Shown piece after piece: positions 25,913 to 35,658 of a stretch of 64,000 bases of DNA. The stretch lies in contig NZ_RYZH01000018.1 in assembly GCF_003977685.1 (NCBI RefSeq), positions 52,967 through 116,966 on the forward strand. Reading direction: 5' to 3'. Numbering within the stretch: position 1 is the stretch's first letter; each line of letters begins with the position of its first letter. The stretch is from Tautonia sociabilis (GTDB lineage: Bacteria; Planctomycetota; Planctomycetia; Isosphaerales; Isosphaeraceae). The notes beneath the pieces are model-generated. The model was not told the DNA's origin. It ran no database searches and saw only the letters and a list, made by a program, of their open reading frames with translations. Both the position numbers and the translations under genes were made by a program.

Positions 25913-26578
25913 ATGGCCTCCGCTCCGCTGAAGTTCCGATGCGACCGCTGCGGCCAGCTGCTCGGCGTCTCGGTTTCCCGGGCGGGCAAGTCGGTCACAT
26001 GCCCCAAGTGCGGCGCCGCGTTGACCGTGCCGATCCCGGACAATCAGACCGGAGGGCCCCCGCTCTCCCCCGTCGTCGAGCCTCGGCCGGCCGAGGCTCC
26101 CTGGCTCTCTTCCGCCCCCTCGCCCTCCCCGGCCGGCACCGGGGGGTTCTTCGACGCGGTCGACCTGGAGGAGGAGGAGCTGAGGACCCTCTTCCCCGAC
26201 GATTCGGGAGAGCTCCCGCCCCCATGGGGGCCTCCGCAGGAGGATCCGCGGGAGGAGCCGAGCGGGGCCGGCGCGAGGGAGCCTCCAAGCATTGGTCTGC
26301 CGGAGCCGGTCGATGCCGGTCCGGCGATCGTGTTCGAGCCCGATCCGCCCTCGATCGCCGCCGAGCCGCCGAGAAGAAGACGGCGACGCCCTCCCGCCGG
26401 GGAACCGACGTCGGCCTCCGAGCCGAGCGAGGGCCCGCGGGGCCGATCCGGCCGGGACGTGGTGATCCCGAGGGTCGCGTTGGTCGCGTGGTCGCTGTTC
26501 GTGCTGCTGGCGCTCTTCCTGGCATTCGTGGCGGGGCTGCTGGTCGGTCATTTCTTCTGGACCGGGCCTGCTGGCTGA
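25913..26578 (+). CDS. Zinc-ribbon protein with C-terminal membrane anchor
   Basis: This 221-residue protein opens with a zinc ribbon: FRCDRCGQLLGV and TCPKCGAALTV supply four cysteines within the first 40 residues. A long Pro/Glu-rich, probably disordered, linker follows. One C-terminal transmembrane helix (ALVAWSLFVLLALFLAFVAG) ends it, so the ribbon probably faces the cytoplasm on a tail-anchored protein. A run of six arginines precedes the helix. The organisation is common in planctomycetes, where the function is undefined. No clear ribosome-binding site precedes ATG 25913. Confidence 0.75.
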   Translation: MASAPLKFRCDRCGQLLGVSVSRAGKSVTCPKCGAALTVPIPDNQTGGPPLSPVVEPRPAEAPWLSSAPSPSPAGTGGFFDAVDLEEEELRTLFPDDSGELPPPWGPPQEDPREEPSGAGAREPPSIGLPEPVDAGPAIVFEPDPPSIAAEPPRRRRRRPPAGEPTSASEPSEGPRGRSGRDVVIPRVALVAWSLFVLLALFLAFVAGLLVGHFFWTGPAG

Positions 26579-26712
26579 GGATCGGACGGACGCCGGGGAG
26601 AATTCGGGCTGCACGATCCGCCCGATTCGGGTAGAGGAGAGCGCCTCGCGGGCCCGGGCCAATCGCGGCGGCCGGGGAGTTTCCGCCTGCGCTGGGATCG
26701 AGGAGGACGGCG

Positions 26713-28488
26713 GTGGAGAGGACGTCCGAGGAGGGAATCCGGGCCGGTTCCGACCGTCCGAGTGCCCGGTTCCGGGCCGCTCGAACGGAAAAGAGGGATG
26801 GCTCTCCCCACGCGAACCTCTGGTCCTCGACGGCGATCTCCCGGGGATTGGCGATCGTCGCCGCGGCCGGCGTGACCCTTCGGCTCGTCCGGTATCTGAC
26901 CGACCGGCCGCTCTGGGGGGACGAGGCGATGATCGCCGTCAACGTCCTCGGCCGGGGGTTCGCCGAGCTGGCCGGGCCGCTCGCGTTCTTCCAGGTGGCA
27001 CCGATCGGATTCCTGGGGATGGAGCGGGCCGCGGTGGAGTGGCTCGGGGCGTCCACCTGGTCGCTCCGGCTGGCGCCGACGCTCTGCGCCGTCGCCTCGG
27101 TGCCGCTGTTCTGCCGGGTCGCCCAGAGGGCGGTTGGGGGACTGCCCGCGCTGCTGGCGGCGGCGGTGTTCGCCGTCTCCTTCGCGCCGATCCGGCATGG
27201 GGGGGAGGTGAAGCCGTATGCCTTCGACCTGCTGGCGGCCCTGGTCCTGCTCGCCCTGGCCCTGGAATGGCTCCGAAGACCGGAGCCGGAGCGGAGCCGA
27301 TCGCTCTGGGGACTGGTGCTGGCGGCTCCCATCGCGATGGCCTGTTCTCACCCGTCGGCGTTCGTGGCGGGGGGAATCGCGCTGGCCCTCTCGCCGATGG
27401 TCTGGACCCAGGCGAGACGGGAGCCGGGAAGGGGGACGATCCGGGCCTGGCTGGTGTACCTGGCGATGGTGCCGATCGCGTTCTCGGCGCTGTACCTGCT
27501 GAGTACGGGGGCACAGAGTCGAGCGGTGGGGACGACCTACCGGCAGGGATACTGGGCCGACGAATTCCCTCCCCTCGACAACCCGATCCGGCTGATCGGC
27601 TGGCTGGTGGCGACGCACGCGGGAGCCGCGTTCGGCTACCCGATCGGAGGAGAGCGGGGGGCAAGCCTGGTCTCGTCCGCGCTGGCGATGGTCGGCATCG
27701 CGACGCTGCTCCGGAAGGGCAGGGGAGGGCTGGTCGCCCTGCTCCTGGCTCCGATCGGCCTGACGCTGCTGGCCGCGTTCCTGGGGAGATACCCGTATGG
27801 CGGGTCGGCCCGGACGATGCAGCACGCGGCGCCGGCGCTCTGCCTGTTGATCGGAGTCGGCGGCGGAGCGTTGATCGATCAGGTCTCCGACACGAGACGC
27901 CGGCGGTTGGCGCTGCGGCTGGCGATGGCCGGGCTCGGGCTGGTCGGGGCGGTGATCGCCGTCGGGGATCTCGCGATGCCGTACCGGACGATCTCCGATC
28001 AGCGCTCGAGGGACTTCGCGCGTTGGTTCTGGCCCGAGGTTTCCCGGGGGGCCGAGGTTGGCTGTGCCCGGGCAATGCGGGGGACGACGTTCGACGGGTA
28101 CTACTGGAGGATCGGCCGGCTGGAGCTGTACCTGTCGTACCGGGCCTTGTACCTGCCCGACGGTCGGGACCCGGCTCGTCCTCGGCTCGATCTCGTCTCG
28201 GAGGATCGGCCGCTCCGGGTGGTCGTCTACAACGATGATCCGGGGGAGGACGCCGAGCTCTCGGCCTGGCTCGACGGCCTGGGCCGGCGGTTCCGGCTGC
28301 GGGATGTCCGGGAGTATCCGGTCAACCAGGGCGTGTTCGACTCGGGGATGTCTCGGGAGGAACGATTCCTCGTCTTCGAGTACGTCCCGGCCGAGGCCCC
28401 CGGGGACGAGCCAACCACCCCGCTCACTCTTGGCCGGCGGAATTCGCCCGGGAGGGGGCCGAGCGTTGCCTCCTCAGGTGCTCGATGA
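26713..28488 (+). CDS. GT39-like integral membrane glycosyltransferase
   Basis: This 591-residue polytopic protein has about ten membrane segments. Just after the first one comes the acidic loop motif PLWGDEAMIAVN, characteristic of GT-C/GT39 (PMT/ArnT-like) glycosyltransferases that use polyprenyl-phosphate sugars. After the membrane part, residues from about 425 form a soluble domain. GTG 26713 has GAGGAGG six bases upstream. The 3' end overlaps the convergent S9 peptidase gene by 65 bases. The acceptor and donor are unknown; roles in glycolipid or surface-glycan assembly are plausible. Confidence 0.78.
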   Translation: MERTSEEGIRAGSDRPSARFRAARTEKRDGSPHANLWSSTAISRGLAIVAAAGVTLRLVRYLTDRPLWGDEAMIAVNVLGRGFAELAGPLAFFQVAPIGFLGMERAAVEWLGASTWSLRLAPTLCAVASVPLFCRVAQRAVGGLPALLAAAVFAVSFAPIRHGGEVKPYAFDLLAALVLLALALEWLRRPEPERSRSLWGLVLAAPIAMACSHPSAFVAGGIALALSPMVWTQARREPGRGTIRAWLVYLAMVPIAFSALYLLSTGAQSRAVGTTYRQGYWADEFPPLDNPIRLIGWLVATHAGAAFGYPIGGERGASLVSSALAMVGIATLLRKGRGGLVALLLAPIGLTLLAAFLGRYPYGGSARTMQHAAPALCLLIGVGGGALIDQVSDTRRRRLALRLAMAGLGLVGAVIAVGDLAMPYRTISDQRSRDFARWFWPEVSRGAEVGCARAMRGTTFDGYYWRIGRLELYLSYRALYLPDGRDPARPRLDLVSEDRPLRVVVYNDDPGEDAELSAWLDGLGRRFRLRDVREYPVNQGVFDSGMSREERFLVFEYVPAEAPGDEPTTPLTLGRRNSPGRGPSVASSGAR

Positions 28489-30421
28489 GGAAGCGGGCCT
28501 CGACGGCCCGGAGGTACTCCAGGTTCTCGACCCGGGAGAAGCCGTGCCCCTCGTTGCGGGCGAGCACGTACCAGACCGGGACGCCGTTGCCTCGAACGGC
28601 GTCGACGATCTGCCGGGCCTCGGCCTCGGGGACGCGAGGATCGTTGCGGCCCTGGACGACCAGCAGCGGGGAGACGATCCGGTCGGCCCGGCGGAGCGGC
28701 GAGATCTCCTCGAAGAGGAGGCGGGTGCCGGGATCGCGCTCGTCTCCGAATTCGAGGCGGAGCAGGTCGAGCCGCAGGGCGGGCTGATCGCTCATGAACG
28801 TCCCGAAGTCGGAGATGCCGGCGATGTCGATGCCGGCGGCGATCCGGTCGCCGAACCGGGAGAGCGCGGCGAGCACGAGGTAGCCGCCGTAGGAGCCTCC
28901 CCGAACGGCGACCCGGTCCGCGTCCAGGTCGGGCTGCTCCGCCACCCAGTCGAGCAGGGCGCCGACGTCCCGGACGGCGTCCTCGCGGCGGTCCCGGTCG
29001 TCGAGCCGGAGGTAGGAGAGACCATAGCCGCTCGATCCCCGAACGTTGGGCACGACCAGCGCCAGGCCAAGCTCAGTGACGAGGTACGCCTCCGGGCCGA
29101 GGAAGGAGGGCCTCGCCTGGGCCTGAGGGCCGCCGTGCAGGTCGATCAGCACGGGGCGGGGGCCGGGGAACCGCTCCGGATCGGGGCGGTAGACGAAGGC
29201 GGGAATCGATCGACCGTCGAACGACTCGAACCGGAAGCGATCCGGCGGGCGAGGAGGCTCGAAGCCGGAGCCGGGGGGGACGCCCCGGGTCCACCGGACC
29301 AGCACGCCGGAGGGGATGATGAGGGAATAGACCTGGGACGGCTCGACGGGCGTCTCCAGGTTGAAGGCCACCTCGGTGGAGCCGGGGCGGAAGGTCAGGT
29401 CGGTGATCTGACCCTCGGGGATCGCGGGCCTCCCCAGTTCCCGGCCGGTCTCGGCGTCAAGGATGCGGAGCGACGAGTAGCCGTCGTCGTGAACGGTGAC
29501 GGCGATCATGGCCCCATCGTCGGAAAGGGCGAACGACTCGACGTCGGCGGCGGCCTCGGCGGTCAGGATCGAGACGGCTCGGGAGTCGAGGTCGAGCCGG
29601 GCCAGGCGGCGGAACTCGCCCCCGTCGTAGAGGCTGAGAATCATCGCCTCGCCGTCGGGCGTGAAGCGAGGGTCGGCCGGGCTGTGCATGCCTCGCCAGT
29701 TCGGTCCCGGAAGCAGGACACGGGACTCGCCCGTCGCCACGTCAACCGACAGGACGCGGATGCCCTGGGTCACGTCGACCTCCAGCACCGCGATCCGGGA
29801 GCCGTCGGGGGACCAGTCTTCGACCGTGGCCAGCCCCTGGAGCCGGGCCAGGAGGCGGGGAGCGGCGCCGGCCTCGCCGTCGGGATCGATCAGGTAGAGG
29901 TCGAAGTCCTTCGCGTCTCGGGCGTCGGAGGCGAAGGCGAGGAGGCGGCCGTCCGGGCTCCAGCGGGGGGAGCCGTTCCGGGATCGGCCGTCGCTGAGCC
30001 GGGAGACGCGGCCCGAGGAGGTATCGACGAGCGCGATCTGGACGGCCTCGTTGCCGCCCTCGTCGTAGAGCAGGGCGAACTGGTTGCGCCCCGGGCGGGC
30101 CTGGAGCCCCAGGACCCGTCCGGCGATGTTCGTCAACTGGTGCGGCGGCGCCCCGGGAGTCACCACGCTGAACACCTGGCCCGCCGGGACCGCGCCGGCC
30201 CGGATCAAAAGCTCGCGGCGCCCCCCCAGCCAGCCGCCGAAGCCGTAGCCGGGGACCGTCCGGTAGGAGGCCAGGGCGCGTTCCAGCTCCCGAGGGATCG
30301 TGGGCACCCCCTGGGTCTCGATCGCCGGGGGAGGCACAACCTGCCCCAGGAGGCGCTCGGTGGTCTGGGCCGCCAGAGCGAGGCTCAGGGCGAGCAGAGG
30401 GAGCCGAGATCGACGCAGCAT
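28424..30421 (-). CDS. Secreted S9-family prolyl oligopeptidase-like peptidase
   Basis: This 665-residue protein has a signal peptide (RLPLLALSLALAAQT). An N-terminal beta-propeller spans about residues 60-390, with repeated SPDG motifs such as PRWSPDGRLLAFASD and EDWSPDGSRIAVLE. A C-terminal alpha/beta-hydrolase peptidase domain carries the nucleophile elbow GGSYGGYL, the Asp loop QGRNDPRVP and the catalytic His in NEGHGF. All three catalytic residues are intact. The family cleaves peptides, often after Pro or Ala. ATG 30421 follows GGAGG at eight bases. It probably acts in the periplasm. Its 3' end overlaps the convergent GT39-like gene. Confidence 0.92.
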   Translation of the reverse strand: MLRRSRLPLLALSLALAAQTTERLLGQVVPPPAIETQGVPTIPRELERALASYRTVPGYGFGGWLGGRRELLIRAGAVPAGQVFSVVTPGAPPHQLTNIAGRVLGLQARPGRNQFALLYDEGGNEAVQIALVDTSSGRVSRLSDGRSRNGSPRWSPDGRLLAFASDARDAKDFDLYLIDPDGEAGAAPRLLARLQGLATVEDWSPDGSRIAVLEVDVTQGIRVLSVDVATGESRVLLPGPNWRGMHSPADPRFTPDGEAMILSLYDGGEFRRLARLDLDSRAVSILTAEAAADVESFALSDDGAMIAVTVHDDGYSSLRILDAETGRELGRPAIPEGQITDLTFRPGSTEVAFNLETPVEPSQVYSLIIPSGVLVRWTRGVPPGSGFEPPRPPDRFRFESFDGRSIPAFVYRPDPERFPGPRPVLIDLHGGPQAQARPSFLGPEAYLVTELGLALVVPNVRGSSGYGLSYLRLDDRDRREDAVRDVGALLDWVAEQPDLDADRVAVRGGSYGGYLVLAALSRFGDRIAAGIDIAGISDFGTFMSDQPALRLDLLRLEFGDERDPGTRLLFEEISPLRRADRIVSPLLVVQGRNDPRVPEAEARQIVDAVRGNGVPVWYVLARNEGHGFSRVENLEYLRAVEARFLIEHLRRQRSAPSRANSAGQE

Positions 30422-30475
30422 CAGGGAAACCTCCCCTCGCCTCGGCGGGCTCCCGGGAATCCGGCCCAGCCGGTC

Positions 30476-30504
30476 TTGGGAGCGAGGCGGAGACGACATA
30501 CAAT
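30476..30504 (+). promoter_or_regulatory. Promoter for the Cys/His mini-protein gene
   Basis: TTGGGA and TACAAT are separated by 17 bases. The ATG at 30625 lies about 120 bases downstream. Confidence 0.5.
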
Positions 30505-30624
30505 CCGGGATGATGGGGACCGCTCCATCACGTCTTGCCACCTGCCCCATCGCCGCGGGGAGCGGCCCGGCGGAGGACCGGGGAGCTCCGCGGCCTTCTG
30601 CTCGTCTGGACGAGGACCCTTTCG

Positions 30625-30903
30625 ATGGGCCACGATCGACCGTATCACTATACGCCGGTTTGCGACGTTGAGGGCTGCGATGAGCCTGCGGTGTACAAGG
30701 TCGCGGCCGACTGGACCGACGGAACCCAGCGCGAGCTGAAGAATTACGGCGTGTATTGTTCGCACCACGCCCACGAGGAGTTGGAGGAGGCCCGCCGCCG
30801 ACAGCCGATGGTCCGCCTCGGCCCCGGCGAACTGGTCGGCCCGGTCCAGCTCTACGAGCTGATCGAGGGCCGTCGCGACGCGGAGCTCATCCCCGTCGGC
30901 TGA
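30625..30903 (+). CDS. Small Cys/His zinc-binding-like protein
   Basis: This 92-residue protein contains CDVEGCDEPAVYKV, then VYCSHHAHEE. The spacing suggests a zinc-binding knuckle made of two cysteines and a later Cys/His group. The rest is charged, with a C-terminal VQLYELIEGRRDAELIPVG. It has no signal peptide. GAGGA lies eight bases upstream of ATG 30625, and a good promoter precedes it. Similar short proteins occur in planctomycete genomes without known function. It could bind RNA or protein partners, but nothing in the context shows which. Confidence 0.75.
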   Translation: MGHDRPYHYTPVCDVEGCDEPAVYKVAADWTDGTQRELKNYGVYCSHHAHEELEEARRRQPMVRLGPGELVGPVQLYELIEGRRDAELIPVG

Positions 30904-31011
30904 TCGCGACCTGGACGCCAGCAGGATCGGGGGGCCGCCGGCCGCCCCCTCGACGCCCCGGCCCGACTGGCCCCGCCGGTCGGGCCGACGACCCCGGGAA
31001 GGACCCCGCCC

Positions 31012-33795
31012 ATGCCCCTCCCCGATCGCTCCCCTCCCGGCCCGAGACGGGCCGCCGCGATCACCGGATCGGTGTTCGCGATGATCGCCTGCCTCACCCC
31101 GACCGTCTCCGCCCAGGCCCTCGCCTCGGCCCGCTTCGACCCGTTCGCCGGGTTCAGTCTGCCGCCGAGTTGGCAGGAGGAATTCTGGGCCGACCCCGAC
31201 GTCGAGGCGCTGCTCGCGATGGAACCGGCGGCGGTGGCCGACCTCGTCCCCGAGCAAGCCGGCTTCCACCACACGAGGTGCCCCTCCTGCGACGCGACCG
31301 AGGCCGACGACGCCCTCTCCTGGTCCGTGACGACGCCGGAAACCCTGACCTGCCGGCAATGCGAGGCGACCTTCCCGAATGACCAGATCCCGGCCAAGGT
31401 CGAGAACGCGGTCCCGGCCGACCGGATCGAGGTCCTCCCGGGCGTCTTCCACCAGTACCCCTACCACCTCGTCGAGGCCCCCCGGGCCCGGTATCCCGGC
31501 GAGCGGATCTACCTGGACGCCAAGCGGGATGACCTGAAGCGGACCTTCCTCGCCCGATTCGCCTTGTATTCCGCCGTTTCCCATCGGGACACACTCCCGG
31601 CCCGTCGCGATCCGAAGCGGGCGGCCCTCGCGGCGGTGATCCTGCTCCGGTTCGCCCAGGTTTATCCGGCCTTCGCGGTCCATTACGACCAGCCGGGGCA
31701 GCCGAAGTACCTTCAGCCGGCCGACCTGCGTCCCCCCTACCGGGAGCAATTCCGATCGGCCAAGTGGGACCGCTCCGGCGCCCTGAACGTCCCGATGAAC
31801 CTGCTGATCGCCTACGCGATCCTCCGGGACGACCCGGCGATCGACGAGGCCGGGAGGCTGTTGGAGGACCCCTCCCCGAGAACAACAATCGAGGAGGACC
31901 TGCTCCGGGCCTCGGCCCGCTTCCTGCTCGGCCATCCCGATCCGCACGACGAGCGGTCAATCTACGCCGCCCGGGGCCTGCTGGCCGTCGGCCACCTGCT
32001 GGGAGACGCCCGATTGACGGAAGCGGGCCTGAGCACCCTCGACGGCCTGGCCCGCCGCGGCTTCTACCACGACGGGCACTGGCGGTCGGCCGACCCCGAC
32101 GCGCATCGTCGCGTCGTCGCCCTGCTCGACGGCTGGTTTCGGGGACTCGTGCCGGGGCTCGGCGAAGGGAAGGCCGTCGAGCCGAGGCCGGTTGGACCCG
32201 GATCGGAGCGGTCCCCGGCGCCGACGGTCGCCTTGGGAGACGGGGCGGAGACGCCGGGAGCGGGCGTCTCGGCAATCCTCGCGCTGGCCCGACGCGCAAC
32301 CGAGGTGCCACTCCTCGACCCCGAGCAGGCGGAAATCCACCAGGTTTCCTGGCCGCCAACGCCTCCGATCCCTCCCGACCGTCGCCCGACGCTGCTCGGC
32401 GGCGCCGGACTGGCCAGGCTGGCCGCGGGAGCGGGGCCCGACGCGATCGACCTGGAGCTGCGCGGCTACGGCGACTTCGACACCTCCCGGTTCGATCGGC
32501 TCGCCATCCGGCTCGCGATCGGGGGCCGGACGGTGCTCGGCGACCTGGACGACCTGCCGGCCTCGGCCGACGGTTGGGAGCGGTCGTCGGCCTCGCACAA
32601 CGCGGTGATCGTCGACGGTCTGAACCAGCGGGAGTCGCCGGCCGAGGCGCGCACGCCGCTGCCCGGCAGTGACATCCTCTTCTTCGCGGCCGAGCCGGAC
32701 CTCCAGGTGGCCACCATGAGCGACCCGAGGGCCTACCCGACGACCAGCTCCCGCTACCGGCACACGATCGCGGTCGTCCACGACGACCGGGCCCGGTTCG
32801 CCCTGGGCGTCTTCGAGGTTCGGGGGGGGCATCAGCACGACCAGCTCTTCCATGCTCCCCCCGGGTCGGCCGCCCGATGGGAGGTCCCCCGGCCGACCAA
32901 ACCGGGGCCGAGGACGCTGCTGCCGGCGTCGCTCATCTACCTGCCGAATGCCCGGGCCGAGGACGGTCGCTGGTTCCTCCAGGCCTTCGGCGCCTTCCGG
33001 GACCTCCGGGAGGCGCCGCTCGACGGCCCATCGCTGGCCGACCTTGTCGGCCCGGAAGGCCCGCTCGTCCGCCTCCATTTGCTCGACCCGGGCCCGGGAA
33101 CCCTCTTCCTGGCCGAGTCTCCCGACCCCTCGGGAGCCGCCCGGGGGACACTGATCCTCCGCCGGTCGGCCGCGACGGAGGAGCCGCTGTCCTCGACCTT
33201 CGTCACACTCTATGAGCCCCCCGGACGATCGGGCCTGAAGCGGGTCGGCCGGGTCGAGTCTCCCGAGGGGACCGTCCTGGTGGTGCTGGAGACGGCGGCC
33301 GGGATCGAGCACCTGGTCGTCAATTCCAGCCCCGGATCCGTCCGGGAGGTGGTGCTGACCGACGGGGAGCCGCTCCGGACGGATGGCCTGCTGGTCCGGG
33401 TGCGAGACGACCAGCTCCTCCTGGCCGGCGGGACGTTCGCCGAGCAACGGGGTCGTCGGGTCGAGCACAATCGGGCCGAAGGCAGGATCCGGGCCTCCGT
33501 GCCCGACTCGACGGGGCCCGGCCTTGGCCGATTCGAGGCGGAAGGGCCGATTGCCGACCCGGAAGCGCTGGCCGGCCAATCGATGATCGTCTCGCACGGC
33601 GGCGCCTCGTCCCGGGCCTGGACGATCGTCCGGGCTGAGAACGGGAGGGACGGCCGAGCCCGGATCGAGGTGCTGGAGGAACCGGGGTTCCTGGTGGATC
33701 CAAAGTCGGGGGCGGCCCAGTACTACCAGTTCCCGGGCGCCCTCGCCCCGGGGCCGCACCGGTTCATCGTGTCCCGGATCTCCCGGTCGGAATGA
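31012..33795 (+). CDS. Secreted heparinase II/III-like polysaccharide lyase-related protein
   Basis: This 927-residue protein has a signal peptide (AAAITGSVFAMIACLTPT). A zinc-ribbon-like insert is near residues 88-125 (HTRCPSCDA and TCRQCEATF). A helical toroid-like middle spans about 150-400. From about 480 there is a beta-sandwich part whose segment SASHNAVIVDGLNQ matches the heparinase II/III C-terminal domain. An RHTIAVVHDDRARFALGVFEV segment follows. Relatives are chondroitin/alginate/heparin lyases, but catalytic Tyr/His/Asn cannot be assigned confidently. ATG 31012 follows GGAAGGA at eight bases. Degradation of an acidic glycan is a class-level inference. Confidence 0.72.
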   Translation: MPLPDRSPPGPRRAAAITGSVFAMIACLTPTVSAQALASARFDPFAGFSLPPSWQEEFWADPDVEALLAMEPAAVADLVPEQAGFHHTRCPSCDATEADDALSWSVTTPETLTCRQCEATFPNDQIPAKVENAVPADRIEVLPGVFHQYPYHLVEAPRARYPGERIYLDAKRDDLKRTFLARFALYSAVSHRDTLPARRDPKRAALAAVILLRFAQVYPAFAVHYDQPGQPKYLQPADLRPPYREQFRSAKWDRSGALNVPMNLLIAYAILRDDPAIDEAGRLLEDPSPRTTIEEDLLRASARFLLGHPDPHDERSIYAARGLLAVGHLLGDARLTEAGLSTLDGLARRGFYHDGHWRSADPDAHRRVVALLDGWFRGLVPGLGEGKAVEPRPVGPGSERSPAPTVALGDGAETPGAGVSAILALARRATEVPLLDPEQAEIHQVSWPPTPPIPPDRRPTLLGGAGLARLAAGAGPDAIDLELRGYGDFDTSRFDRLAIRLAIGGRTVLGDLDDLPASADGWERSSASHNAVIVDGLNQRESPAEARTPLPGSDILFFAAEPDLQVATMSDPRAYPTTSSRYRHTIAVVHDDRARFALGVFEVRGGHQHDQLFHAPPGSAARWEVPRPTKPGPRTLLPASLIYLPNARAEDGRWFLQAFGAFRDLREAPLDGPSLADLVGPEGPLVRLHLLDPGPGTLFLAESPDPSGAARGTLILRRSAATEEPLSSTFVTLYEPPGRSGLKRVGRVESPEGTVLVVLETAAGIEHLVVNSSPGSVREVVLTDGEPLRTDGLLVRVRDDQLLLAGGTFAEQRGRRVEHNRAEGRIRASVPDSTGPGLGRFEAEGPIADPEALAGQSMIVSHGGASSRAWTIVRAENGRDGRARIEVLEEPGFLVDPKSGAAQYYQFPGALAPGPHRFIVSRISRSE

Positions 33796-33853
33796 TCCCG
33801 GTCGGCGGCTCGGGGCAGCGACGGATCGAGCGGACCGATCAGGGGCAACCCGG

Positions 33854-34777
33854 TCAAGACCGGCCGAGGCCGCTGATCGGGAGCGAGACTCCTCGGGCCT
33901 CGGCGCCGACCGCTGCCGAGACGAGCGCGGCCAGCCAGTCGGCGAGAGCGCGGTAGACCCTCCCTCGCTCCTGGTCGAAGAGCGGGTCGTGGAGGACGCC
34001 GGGGAGGTCGAGGGCGGTCTTCTCCCGCCCTCCGAACCGTTGGAAGAAGGCGCGCCCGGAGTCGGGGTCGATGATTGGGTCGTCGGCCCCGATGACCAGG
34101 AGCAGGGGAAGGGTCAGCTCCTCGGCCCGATCCAGGGCCAGACGGCCTCCGTCCCTCATCCCGAAGAACAGCGGGGCGCCGATCCGGGAGTGCATGAGGG
34201 AATCGGTCCGGAGCAGGACCTGGTAGAGGGGGTCCCGGGTCAGGCTCTCGACAGGCAATGGGCCGCCCAGCGTGATCCAAGGGGCGACGATCCGGAGAAG
34301 ATGCCCCACGGCGAGCTTGTGTCGGGGGGGCCGATACTTCAGCCGGAAGGCGGGGTTGGAGAGGATCAGCCCGCCGGCCGCTCGCGGCTCTCGGAGCAGG
34401 GCGAGGGCCGCCACCACTCCCCCGTTGGAATGTCCCAGCACGCATCGAGGCAGTCCGGGGCGCGTTCGGGAGGCCCAGCGCAGCGCCGACAGGAGGTCGT
34501 CAACCAGGCGGTCGTACCGATCGACGTGCCCCCGGCGGCCGGGGCTCCGGCCGTGTCCGGTGAAGTCGATCGCCAGCACCTCAACTCCGGTGGCGGGCAC
34601 AAGATACTCGGCGAACGACCGGTAGAGGCCGCCGTGCTCTCCCAGCCCGTGAGCGATGACCAGGACCCCCCGGGGGGCGGGGGACGACCAGTGCCAGGCC
34701 AGGATCGGACGGCGGCCCTCGACCGGGATCGCGACGCCTTCGGGGGAAACCACGGCGGGATCGGGGATCGGAGGCAT
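33854..34777 (-). CDS. Alpha/beta hydrolase, monoacylglycerol lipase-like
   Basis: This 307-residue serine hydrolase of the lysophospholipase/monoglyceride lipase (Hydrolase_4) type has an oxyanion region VLVIAHGLGEHGGLY and the segment IDFTGHGRSPGRRGHVDRYD. The nucleophile elbow is GHSNGG, the acid loop VIGADDPIID and the candidate catalytic His in VLHDPLFD. There is no signal peptide, so it is cytosolic. The natural substrate is probably an acylglycerol or lysophospholipid, by family analogy. ATG 34777 has only weak upstream purines. It lies convergent with the heparinase-like gene, 58 bases apart. Confidence 0.9.
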   Translation of the reverse strand: MPPIPDPAVVSPEGVAIPVEGRRPILAWHWSSPAPRGVLVIAHGLGEHGGLYRSFAEYLVPATGVEVLAIDFTGHGRSPGRRGHVDRYDRLVDDLLSALRWASRTRPGLPRCVLGHSNGGVVAALALLREPRAAGGLILSNPAFRLKYRPPRHKLAVGHLLRIVAPWITLGGPLPVESLTRDPLYQVLLRTDSLMHSRIGAPLFFGMRDGGRLALDRAEELTLPLLLVIGADDPIIDPDSGRAFFQRFGGREKTALDLPGVLHDPLFDQERGRVYRALADWLAALVSAAVGAEARGVSLPISGLGRS

Positions 34778-34922
34778 GGGAACGCTCGTCGAACCGCTTC
34801 GAGCGGGCCGGGACGATCCTCAGGGGACGTGTCCCGGCTCGGGGGCGAGGCCGTAGGGCATGGTAGTGACCGATTGCCTCCCCTCCAACCCCGATCCCGG
34901 GACCTGCGATCGCTCGGGGGGG

Positions 34923-34952
34923 TTGCTTGCGGTCTTCTCGCTCCGTTAGCCT
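34923..34952 (+). promoter_or_regulatory. Possible promoter for the FHA gene
   Basis: TTGCTT and TAGCCT are separated by 18 bases, about 80 bases upstream of the ATG at 35035. The -10 is a weak match. Confidence 0.3.
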
Positions 34953-35034
34953 GAATCGAGTTGCACGAACGCAGCCGAGGCGCCTCGGCCCCTCCCTCGG
35001 GCCGATTCGCCAACGAGCCGGGAGGTGCTGAATC

Positions 35035-35658
35035 ATGCAGGACCGCGATCGACTGGGATTTCTGAAACCCGTCGGCGGCGGAGACCCCATCCCGCTGAAG
35101 AAGAAGGAACTGGTCGTCGGACGCCGGCCGTCCTGCGACATCCGGCTCGACTTCGAGAACGTCTCGGGCCGCCACTGCATGCTCACCTACGCCAACGGGA
35201 CCTGGAACGTCCGGGACCTGGGCAGCACCAACGGCACCAAGATCAACAATCAGAAGCTCCAGCGCGAGCAGGCGATCCTGCCCGACGACGAGTTGGCGAT
35301 CGCCACCCACCTGTTCCGCCTCGACTACGAGCCGGCCTCCTCGATCGTCGATAGCCAGCAGATCCTTGAGGAAGAGGAGGCGATCCGGTCGGCCGAGTCC
35401 CGCAAAGCGACCTCGCTGATGGAACTGGCCGGCTTCTCCGACGAGGGCCGCCCGAAGCTGCGCTCCCGCCCCGAATCCCCTCGCTCCGGGCCGATCGCTG
35501 GCTCGAAACCAGCCCCCGACCCTTCGGCTCCGGACGGCTCCCCCGCCCCGGACAGTCCCCCCGCCGACGCGTTCCCTCCATCGCCGCCCGCCAAGCCGAT
35601 CGAGGACGACGACTTCTTCAAGCTGATCGAGGACGAGGTCAAGCAGTCGAGGCGCTGA
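35035..35658 (+). CDS. FHA-domain protein
   Basis: This 207-residue protein has an N-terminal forkhead-associated domain (about residues 20-95). All hallmark residues are present: VVGRRPSCDIRL, VSGRHCML and LGSTNGTKIN, which together bind phosphothreonine peptides. The C-terminal 110 residues are acidic and Pro/Ser-rich, probably disordered, and end in a conserved-looking DDDFFKLIEDEVKQ tail. ATG 35035 has GGGAGGTG seven bases upstream. Such proteins couple to Ser/Thr kinases and phosphatases; a PP2C enzyme is present at 51616, but no kinase gene is in the window. Confidence 0.9.
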   Translation: MQDRDRLGFLKPVGGGDPIPLKKKELVVGRRPSCDIRLDFENVSGRHCMLTYANGTWNVRDLGSTNGTKINNQKLQREQAILPDDELAIATHLFRLDYEPASSIVDSQQILEEEEAIRSAESRKATSLMELAGFSDEGRPKLRSRPESPRSGPIAGSKPAPDPSAPDGSPAPDSPPADAFPPSPPAKPIEDDDFFKLIEDEVKQSRR

